Shown here: one piece after another, positions 44,303 through 50,662 of the stretch
How the letters are laid out: each line of letters opens with the position of its first letter
Numbering within the stretch: the first letter of the stretch is position 1
Assembly: GCF_019429525.1 (NCBI RefSeq)
Contig: NZ_JAHXZL010000007.1
Span: forward strand, 124,001-188,000
Direction: 5' to 3'
Length of the DNA stretch: 64,000 nucleotides
DNA from: Sphingomonas folli
Lineage (GTDB): Bacteria; Pseudomonadota; Alphaproteobacteria; Sphingomonadales; Sphingomonadaceae
Notes under the pieces: generated by a model
Database searches by the model: none
What the model was told of the DNA's origin: nothing
The model's input: the letters and a program-made list of their open reading frames with translations, nothing else
Translations under genes and position numbers: made by a program

Positions 44303-45354
44303 CGATCCGGGTGACCTGGAAGCGGCTGGTCGCCGCGCTGGCGACGCTGGCGGCGGCGGGGCTGCTGTTCGCCTGGTCGGGCATCTTCAACATCGCCGCC
44401 TCCTCGGGCCACTGGGCGGTGACCGAGTGGTTCCTCCACTGGACGATGCGCAACTCGGTCAAGACGCACAGTTTCTTCGATTCGCCCGAGGATCCGATCG
44501 CGCGCGACGGCGCGATGGTGAGCGCGGCGGGCCATTTCGCCGCCGCCTGCGCGACCTGCCACGGCGCGCCGGGCCAGCGCCCCTCGCCGGTGATGCAGCA
44601 GGCGACGCCGCCCGCCCCCGACCTGTCGGTCAACGCGCGGCAGTGGACCGACAAGCAGCTGTTCTACATCCTGCGCCACGGCGTGAAATATAGCGGCATG
44701 CCGGCCTGGGGCGGGAACGGACGCGACGACGAGATCCGCCGCATGGTCGCGTTCGTGCGCCGCCTGCCCGTGATGTCGGCGGCGGAATATCGCCTGCTCA
44801 GCGGCGGTGCGACCGGCGCGGGGACGACGGACGCGCGCGCGCTCGCCGGGGCGACGCTGGCGGGCTGCGTCGCCTGCCACGGCGCCGACGGGCGCGGGCG
44901 CGGGCAGCCCGACATCCCCGTGCTCGGCGGGCAGCGCGTGGGCTACCTCGAGGCGGCGCTCGCGGCCTATGCCGACGGGCGGCGGCAGAGCGCGGTGATG
45001 GCCAACGTCGCCGCGGTGCTCACGCCCGAGCAGCGCGGCGCGCTGGCGGCGCATTTCGCGGCGATGCCGGGGCTGGGCGCGGCGCCGGGCCGCGACGCGC
45101 GCGCGCGGCTGATCGTCGAGCGTGGCCTGCCGGAGCGCCAGCTGCCCGCGTGCGCGAGCTGCCACGCGCCGGGCAAGCCGCAGCCGGTGCTCGCCGGCCA
45201 GCGCGCGGTGTATCTCGCCGAGCGGCTGCGTCACTGGCGCGGCGACGAGAAGGTGATCGACGCGCGCCAGCCGCAGCAGGTGATGCCGGTGATCGCCCGC
45301 CGCCTGCCCGAGGAGATGATCGAGCCGCTCGCGCGCTATCTCGCGGGGGAATGA
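44299..45354 (+). CDS. Membrane-anchored triheme cytochrome c
   Basis: 351 residues with one N-terminal membrane anchor (LVAALATLAAAGLLFAWSGIF) and three haem c attachment motifs: CATCH (about 84), CVACH (about 190) and CASCH (about 285). Each lies in a class I cytochrome c-like domain (for example RHGVKYSGMPAWGG gives a Met ligand). Three domains of about 100 residues make it a likely electron donor to the adjacent oxidase, perhaps linking it to the bc1 complex or an alcohol dehydrogenase. It is the last gene of the cluster and overlaps ctaG by 4 bases. Confidence 0.9.
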   Translation: MTIRVTWKRLVAALATLAAAGLLFAWSGIFNIAASSGHWAVTEWFLHWTMRNSVKTHSFFDSPEDPIARDGAMVSAAGHFAAACATCHGAPGQRPSPVMQQATPPAPDLSVNARQWTDKQLFYILRHGVKYSGMPAWGGNGRDDEIRRMVAFVRRLPVMSAAEYRLLSGGATGAGTTDARALAGATLAGCVACHGADGRGRGQPDIPVLGGQRVGYLEAALAAYADGRRQSAVMANVAAVLTPEQRGALAAHFAAMPGLGAAPGRDARARLIVERGLPERQLPACASCHAPGKPQPVLAGQRAVYLAERLRHWRGDEKVIDARQPQQVMPVIARRLPEEMIEPLARYLAGE

Positions 45355-45377
45355 GGCGCGCCTTTCCTCGAACGACA

Positions 45378-45455
45378 TGTTCCAGCGAGAGCAGGAACCC
45401 AGGCCCGCAGGCGGCGCGCGCGGTGGCCCTGGGCTCCAGCGTTCGCTGCAGCACG
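45378..45455. repeat. Intergenic repeat family B, copy 3
   Basis: Starts TGTTCCAGCGAGAGCAGGAA and ends CTGGGCTCCAGCGTTCGCTG followed by CAGCAC, the family B layout of two inverted hairpins. It lies just downstream of the oxidase cluster and next to a degenerate copy of family A. Confidence 0.6.
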
Positions 45456-45475
45456 GGGGGGGGGCGCCCCTCGCC

Positions 45476-45557
45476 GTCGTCCTGAAAACCGAGGTCCGGC
45501 AGTGCCTCCCGCCGGCGAGTGCACGGCACGGTGGATGCCGAAACGAGTTTAGGATGC
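45476..45557. repeat. Intergenic repeat family A, degenerate copy 3
   Basis: 82 bases with the ends GTCGTCCTGAAAACCGAGG and CCGAAACGAGTTTAGGATGC, and the inner TGCACGGCACGGTGGAT that recalls copies 1 and 2. The right end overlaps the last codons and stop of the leftward bpt gene, whose TAA lies at 45549-45551. Confidence 0.65.
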
Positions 45558-46319
45558 CCGGATCGCGGCGGTCTCCTCCTCGGGCATCAGCGTCCAGCCG
45601 CGCGGGCCGAGCATCTCGAGTGGGCGGTAGCGCGTCTTGTACGCCATCCGCGCCGAGCCCTTCACCCAATAGCCGAGATACACGTACGGGAGCCCCGCCG
45701 TCCGCGCGCGCGCGATATGATCCAGGATGATCAGGTTACCGAGCCCGGGCCGCGCGTCCTCGTCGGTGACGAAGAAGCTGTACACCATCGAGAGACCGTC
45801 GGTCTGGCGGTCGGTGAGGCAGGCGCCCACCAGTCGCCCGGGCCGGTCGCCGACCGCGGGCTCGCGATATTCCACCACGACCGAGTTGACCGGCGACTGC
45901 TCGATCATGTCGGCATAGTCCATCTCGTCCATGCCGATCATCCCGCCGCCGGGATGGCGCGCGGCGAGATACTGGCGCAGCAGCTGATATTGCTCGTCGG
46001 TGGCCCAGGGACGGCATGCGCTCACCTCGAGGTCGGCGTGGCGGCGCATCAGCCTGCGCTGGGTCGCGTTGGGCTCGAACTCATGGGTCAGCACGCGCAC
46101 CGAGACGCAGGCGGCGCAGCCGGCACAGCTCGGGCGATAGGCGACCGACTGGCTGCGGCGGAAGCCGATGCGGCCGAGCGCGTCGTTGAGCTCGCCCGCG
46201 TTGGGGCCGCTCAACTCGGTGAAGACCTTCCGCTCCTGCCGGCCGGGCAGATAGGGGCACGGCTGCGGGCTGGTGACGAAGAAGCGCGGGAATCGAAATG
46301 GCGCGGTCACCGCCTTCAA
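45549..46319 (-). CDS. bpt: Aspartate/glutamate leucyltransferase (arginyltransferase family)
   Basis: 256 residues. Transfers Leu from Leu-tRNA to proteins with N-terminal Asp or Glu, marking them for ClpAP in the N-degron pathway. The ATE_N domain has [24 protein letters not shown] and [17 protein letters not shown] with its Cys cluster. The ATE_C domain has [20 protein letters not shown], then [20 protein letters not shown]. The last residues (IRAS) and the stop fall inside a repeat element, so the tail differs from what an ancestral gene may have had. Confidence 0.93.
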   Translation of the reverse strand: MKAVTAPFRFPRFFVTSPQPCPYLPGRQERKVFTELSGPNAGELNDALGRIGFRRSQSVAYRPSCAGCAACVSVRVLTHEFEPNATQRRLMRRHADLEVSACRPWATDEQYQLLRQYLAARHPGGGMIGMDEMDYADMIEQSPVNSVVVEYREPAVGDRPGRLVGACLTDRQTDGLSMVYSFFVTDEDARPGLGNLIILDHIARARTAGLPYVYLGYWVKGSARMAYKTRYRPLEMLGPRGWTLMPEEETAAIRAS

Positions 46320-46373
46320 CCTCCTCTACAACTCCGCCCCGGTGCGTGATCTCCCATATGTAGGGTCGGGCCC

Positions 46374-46398
46374 TTGGTGAAAAGTGGATTCACCAAGA
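46374..46398 (-). terminator. Hairpin downstream of the threonine ammonia-lyase gene
   Basis: CTTGGTGAA and TTCACCAAG form a perfect 9-bp stem with a 7-base loop, 31 bases past the leftward stop of the lyase gene and upstream of bpt. No T-tract follows on the minus strand, so it could be a terminator or an operator for bpt. Confidence 0.4.
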
Positions 46399-46428
46399 AT
46401 TCCGCGCCATGGCCCCGGCGATATCGGT

Positions 46429-47670
46429 TCAGGCGAGATCGACCGGGCGCACCTCATAGCCCGCCTCGCGCAGTCCCTCGATCAGCCGGTCGAGGTGCGC
46501 GCGGTCGCGCGCCTCGCACTCGATGTCGGTGATCAGCCCCTTGGCGGGCAGCGTGGTGAACACGCGCTGGTGGTAGATCTCGATGATGTTGACCCGCTCG
46601 CGGTCGAACACGCGCATCACGTTGTACAGCGCGCCGGGTTGGTCCTGCAGCTGGAGCCGCAGCCGCGCCAGCCGGCCCGAGCGCGCGAGGTCGCGCAGCA
46701 GCACGTTGGCGAGCAGCCGCGTGTCGATGTTGCCGCCGCACAGCACGACGCCCACGGTGCGCCCGCGGAACCGCTCGGGGTGCGCGAGCAGCGCGGCGAG
46801 CCCCGCGGCGCCCGCTCCCTCGACCACGGTCTTCTCGATCTGGAGCAGGAGGCTCACCGACTCCTCCAGGCTGCGTTCCGAGACCAGGACGATCTCGTCG
46901 ACCAGCCGCGCCACCATCTGGGCGGTGATCCCGCCCGGCTCCTTGACCGCGATGCCCTCGGCCAAGGTGTCGCCGGCGCAGACCAGCTGCGTCGCGTTGA
47001 TGCGGTTGTACATCGACGGGTAGAGCTCGGCCTGGACGCCGACCACCTCGATCGGGCGTGCCGCCGCGCGCGCCACCGTCGCCATGCCCGAGATCAGCCC
47101 GCCGCCGCCGATCGGGACCACCAGCGTGTCGATGTCGGGATGGTCCTCGAGCATCTCGACCGCCACCGTGCCCTGGCCCGCGATGATGCGGGGGTCGTCG
47201 AACGGGTGGACGAAGGTGAAGCCGCGCTCGGCCTCGAGCAGCCGCGCGTGCGCGTAGGCGGCGTCGAACGTGTCGCCCTCCAGGATCACGTCGGCGCGGT
47301 GCGCCTGCGTCTGGGTGACCTTCACCGTCGGCGTGTTGCGCGGCATCACGATGGTCGCGGGCACGCCCAGCCGGTTGGCGTGATAGGCGAGGCCCTGCGC
47401 GTGATTGCCCGCCGAGGCCGCGATCACGCCCTTGGCCCGCGCGGCCTCGGAGAGCTGGAGCAGCGTGTTGAGCGCGCCGCGCTCCTTGTAGGCCGCGGTG
47501 AACTGGAGGTTCTCGAACTTGAGGTAGACGGTCGCGCCGGTCAGCTCGGAGAGCGTGCGGCTGATGAGCGTCGGGGTGCGGACGATCGAGGGCGCGATGC
47601 GCGCGTGCGCCGCGCGGACGTCCTCGATCGTGACGGGCAGGGCGGGGTCGGACACGGGAAGGCTGGCCAT
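46429..47670 (-). CDS. ilvA: Threonine ammonia-lyase (PLP-dependent)
   Basis: 413 residues. Deaminates threonine to 2-oxobutanoate, feeding isoleucine synthesis or threonine breakdown. The PLP-binding Lys lies in QFTAAYKERGALN, the phosphate-binding glycine loop is VPIGGGGLISGMA, and SAGNHAQGLAYHA is typical of fold type II. The C-terminus has a single ACT-type domain (LRLQLQDQPGALYNVMRVF, then ITDIECEARD), so the length and layout match the single-ACT enzymes often named TdcB/IlvA. Function is secure; biosynthetic versus catabolic role is not. Confidence 0.93.
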   Translation of the reverse strand: MASLPVSDPALPVTIEDVRAAHARIAPSIVRTPTLISRTLSELTGATVYLKFENLQFTAAYKERGALNTLLQLSEAARAKGVIAASAGNHAQGLAYHANRLGVPATIVMPRNTPTVKVTQTQAHRADVILEGDTFDAAYAHARLLEAERGFTFVHPFDDPRIIAGQGTVAVEMLEDHPDIDTLVVPIGGGGLISGMATVARAAARPIEVVGVQAELYPSMYNRINATQLVCAGDTLAEGIAVKEPGGITAQMVARLVDEIVLVSERSLEESVSLLLQIEKTVVEGAGAAGLAALLAHPERFRGRTVGVVLCGGNIDTRLLANVLLRDLARSGRLARLRLQLQDQPGALYNVMRVFDRERVNIIEIYHQRVFTTLPAKGLITDIECEARDRAHLDRLIEGLREAGYEVRPVDLA

Positions 47671-47735
47671 CGCGCGGTGCTAGCCGATGATGGAGGAGAG
47701 AGGAACACCCGCGCGCCGACGCGCATTGGTGATCG

Positions 47736-48065
47736 GTGCAGCGCCACTTCTTCTCGCTCCGCATCGCGCTGCTGGTGATCCTCGCCGGCGTCGTGGTGAG
47801 CGCGATCGACCTCGCGACTCGCGGCTTCGTCGTGGTGTACGACCCGCGGGCGCTGATCCGGGGCGCGGTGCTGGAGGATGGGCTTGGCGGGCGGCGGCGG
47901 CCGCTGCGCGAGTTCGCGCGCGATTACTGGGCGACGCGGCCGGCGTTCGACGGCAAGGTGCGGCTGCTGTGCCGCAGCGGTCGCGAGGTGCTGCGCGCCG
48001 ACGTCATGCCGGGCGCGCAGACGAGCTACACGGTGACGGCGGAGGACTGCCGACAGCTCGGGTGA
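47736..48065 (+). CDS. Small membrane-anchored hypothetical protein
   Basis: 109 residues beginning at GTG (MQRHFFSLRIAL). One N-terminal membrane segment (LRIALLVILAGVVVSAIDLA) is followed by a soluble, probably periplasmic, part with two Cys residues (VRLLCRSGREVLRAD and TVTAEDCRQLG). It lies between the divergent threonine ammonia-lyase gene and the amidohydrolase, with a family B repeat after it. Not recognised. The anchor and varied composition favour a real gene. Confidence 0.6.
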   Translation: MQRHFFSLRIALLVILAGVVVSAIDLATRGFVVVYDPRALIRGAVLEDGLGGRRRPLREFARDYWATRPAFDGKVRLLCRSGREVLRADVMPGAQTSYTVTAEDCRQLG

Positions 48066-48094
48066 GCAGCGCACCGCATGAGATGTTCGCTCCC

Positions 48095-48173
48095 GTGTTC
48101 CTGCGGACGCAGGAATCCAGGGCCAGTATCGTCACGTCCGCGGTGCTGGGCTCCTGCGTCCGCAGGAGCACGC
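48095..48173. repeat. Intergenic repeat family B, copy 4
   Basis: Left end GTTCCTGCGGACGCAGGAAT and right end CTGGGCTCCTGCGTCCGCAG followed by GAGCAC are inverted and each forms a hairpin. It lies about 60 bases upstream of the amidohydrolase start. Confidence 0.75.
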
Positions 48174-48235
48174 CGGCAAGAGGCCATCCGCATCGCACCC
48201 TCGCCAAAAACCTCCCGCGATCATATGGCGATCGC

Positions 48236-49918
48236 ATGAACCGCCGCTTGCTCCCGCGCCTGCTCGGCGCCGCCGTCGCGCTATCCTCGCTCGCCGCGGC
48301 GGGACAGGCGACCGCCGACGCGCTGATCGACAATGTCACCGGCCTCACGCTCGACCGCGACCAGCGCGTCGTCCGCTTCAAGGCGATGGTGATCGACGCG
48401 CAGGGCAAGGTCGTCCGGCTGATCGCGCCCGACGAGCAGCCGCCCAAGCCGACCAAGAAGAACCCCGGCCCGCGCTACGACTGGCGCGCCGACATGAAGG
48501 GGCGCGTGCTCGTGCCCGGGATGATCGACGCGCACGGCCATGTCGTCCAGCTCGGCATCGCCGCGCTGACGCTCGACCTCTCCGACACGCGCACGCTCGA
48601 CGAGGCCAAGGCCAAGATCGCCGCTTATGCGCGCGAGAACCCGGAGCGGCCGTGGATCGTCGGGCGCGGCTGGAACCAGGAGGTCTGGGGGCTCGGCCGC
48701 TTCCCCACCGCGGCCGACCTCGACGCCGCGGTGGCCGATCGGCCGGTGGTGATGACGCGCGCCGACGGCCACGCGATGTGGGCCAACTCGGCCGCGCTCA
48801 AGGCCGCCGGCGTGACCGCGGCGACGCCGAACCCCGCGGGCGGGCGAATCGAGAAGCCGCTCGGCACGTTGGTCGATCGCGCCACCGACCTGATGGAGCG
48901 AGTCGTTCCCAAGGTCAGTCCCAAGGACCGTACCGCCGCCTTCCTGAAGGCGCAGCAGATCCTGCTCGGCTACGGCGTCACCGCGATCGCGGACATGGGG
49001 ACCAGCCTCGACGACTGGATGACCTATCGCCGCATGGGCGACACCGGCGCGCTGCGCGTGCGGATCATGTCCTACGCGCTGGGCATCGACACCGCGGTGA
49101 CGATCGGCGGCACCGGGCCGACGCCGTGGCTGTACGACGACCGGCTGCGGCTCGAGGGCGTGAAGCTCTACGCCGACGGCGCGCTCGGCTCGCGCGGGGC
49201 GTGGCTCAAGGCGGATTACGCCGACGCGCCGGGGCAGCGCGGGCTCGGCTTCCTCAGCGACGACCAGCTGCAGAACATCATGAGCCGCGCCGCGATGGAT
49301 CGCTACCAGGTCGCCGTCCACGCCATCGGCGACCGCGCCGACTCGCAGGTGATCGACTCGATCGCCGAGCTGTCGCAGACCTACACCGGCGACCGACGCT
49401 GGCGGATCGAGCACGCGCAGGTGGTCGATCCCGCCGACTTCAAGTCGTTCGGCCGCTACGGCATCGTCGCCTCGATGCAGCCGACGCATCAGACCAGCGA
49501 CCGGCTGATGGCCGAGGCGCGGCTCGGCCCCGCGCGGCTGGCGGGCGCCTATGCGTGGAAGTCGCTGCTCGACAGCGGCGCGAGGCTGGCGTTCGGCTCC
49601 GACGTGCCGGTGGAGCGGCCCGATCCCTGGGCGGGCTGGGCGGCGGCGTTCACGCGCACCGACGCCGCGGGCGAGCCCGCCGGCGGCTGGCATCCCGAGC
49701 AGGCGGTGACGCGCGAGCAGGCGTGGTGGGCCTATACCGGCGGGGCGAGCTACGCGGGGTTCGCGGAGGATCGGTTCGGGGTGCTGGCGCCGGGCCAGCG
49801 CGCCGACTTCCTGATCCTCGATCGCGACCCGATGCTCGCGGGCGCGAGCGAGCTGCGCCAGACGAAGGTGCTCGAGACCTGGATCGGCGGCCAGCGCGCG
49901 TGGGAGGCGGGGAAGTAG
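48236..49918 (+). CDS. Amidohydrolase family protein (YtcJ-like), exported
   Basis: 560 residues with a signal peptide (RLLGAAVALSSLAAAGQATA). The metal-dependent amidohydrolase fold is shown by VPGMIDAHGHVVQL (His-x-His), VAVHAIGDRADSQ (His), RIEHAQVVDP (His) and LAFGSDVPVERPDPW (Asp). EVWGLGRFPTAADLDA and GYGVTAIADMG are typical of the YtcJ-like amidohydrolase 3 group, for which substrates are mostly unknown. The ATG at 48236 starts the signal peptide; the longer open frame upstream crosses a repeat element and is unlikely to be coding. Confidence 0.9.
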   Translation: MNRRLLPRLLGAAVALSSLAAAGQATADALIDNVTGLTLDRDQRVVRFKAMVIDAQGKVVRLIAPDEQPPKPTKKNPGPRYDWRADMKGRVLVPGMIDAHGHVVQLGIAALTLDLSDTRTLDEAKAKIAAYARENPERPWIVGRGWNQEVWGLGRFPTAADLDAAVADRPVVMTRADGHAMWANSAALKAAGVTAATPNPAGGRIEKPLGTLVDRATDLMERVVPKVSPKDRTAAFLKAQQILLGYGVTAIADMGTSLDDWMTYRRMGDTGALRVRIMSYALGIDTAVTIGGTGPTPWLYDDRLRLEGVKLYADGALGSRGAWLKADYADAPGQRGLGFLSDDQLQNIMSRAAMDRYQVAVHAIGDRADSQVIDSIAELSQTYTGDRRWRIEHAQVVDPADFKSFGRYGIVASMQPTHQTSDRLMAEARLGPARLAGAYAWKSLLDSGARLAFGSDVPVERPDPWAGWAAAFTRTDAAGEPAGGWHPEQAVTREQAWWAYTGGASYAGFAEDRFGVLAPGQRADFLILDRDPMLAGASELRQTKVLETWIGGQRAWEAGK

Positions 49919-49937
49919 GTAGGCGAGGGGGGCTCTT

Positions 49938-50075
49938 GATCCTCCCCTGCGAGGGGAGGTGGCGCGCGTAGCGCGACGGAGGGGTATCGCCGGTCGCTAG
50001 TCAAGAGACCTGCCCCGGCCGGGTCACCCCTCCGTCAGCCCTTCGCGCTGCCACTTCCCCTTGCAGGGGGATCGG
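49938..50075. repeat. Intergenic repeat family C, copy 2
   Basis: Begins with ATCCTCCCCTGCGAGGGGAG followed by GTGGCGCG, and ends with CTGCCACTTCCCCTTGCAGG. Its ends are inverted, with GGAGGGG/CCCCTCC inside. It follows the amidohydrolase stop. The rest of the gap to the lipoprotein gene (to 50169) holds no recognised feature. Confidence 0.7.
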
Positions 50076-50169
50076 CGAGCATCTTAGACGTCGGTCAACG
50101 AGCTCGCCTCCACGCGGCCACCGAACGTAGCCACGCCGCGGCGGGCGGTGAACGCCCGCCCCAACCCGC

Positions 50170-50442
50170 TCAGCGCGCGCCCGACATCGTCCCGTTCGAC
50201 AGGTCGCCGAGCGTGTCGCTGTTCTCCATCATCATGCCGTTGCCCGACATCGCATTGTCCATCGCCATGTTGTCGCCCGCCATGCTGCCGGACGCGGTGA
50301 CGCCGTTGGCCTGGCTCTCGTTGGCGACGACGTTGTTGTTCTCGTCGGTCGTGATCGTCTGGTCGCCCTTGCCGCAGGCGCCGAGCGCCAGGGCGAGCGG
50401 GAGGGCGGCGAGGAAGGCGGCGCGGGGCAGGACACGGGTCAT
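50170..50442 (-). CDS. Small Met/Asn-rich lipoprotein
   Basis: 90 residues. The N-terminus is a lipoprotein signal peptide (FLAALPLALALGACGKG; lipobox LGAC, with the acylated Cys near 23), so the protein should be membrane-anchored on the periplasmic side. The mature part is short and biased: TITTDENNNVVANESQANG, then a tail with eight Met (SMAGDNMAMDNAMSGNGMMM, ENSDTL and so on). Met clusters are known in copper-binding proteins, but that is only a suggestion. It is divergent from the TonB receptor at 50663. Confidence 0.7.
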   Translation of the reverse strand: MTRVLPRAAFLAALPLALALGACGKGDQTITTDENNNVVANESQANGVTASGSMAGDNMAMDNAMSGNGMMMENSDTLGDLSNGTMSGAR

Positions 50443-50652
50443 GACAGTCTCCGTCGGCTGAAGCGCGCCAACGTCGCGCCGACCGCGCTCGTTCCCTCGC
50501 CGACGCCTCCCGACCCGCTGTGTCCGCCGCGCCACAGCCCGCCCCGAGGCGGCTGAATACGTATGTGGCTTTCTTGTGACGCGGTCCGGCGCGGGCCTAA
50601 TCGGCGGCATCTACCCAGGCACGGTCGCACCAACGCGACCGCCGGGACAGGG

Positions 50653-50658
50653 GAGGAT
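50653..50658 (+). promoter_or_regulatory. Strong Shine-Dalgarno that fixes a TTG start
   Basis: GGAGGA-like sequence (within AGGGGAGGAT) lies 4 to 5 bases before the TTG at 50663. The nearest in-frame ATG, at 50681, has no such site close upstream. The TonB receptor is therefore read from TTG. Confidence 0.55.
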
Positions 50659-50662
50659 CGTC

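Noticed and set aside
48281..49693. 470-codon minus-strand frame opposite the amidohydrolase gene
   Set aside because: Shadow composition, no domain; the sense-strand enzyme has all metal-binding motifs.
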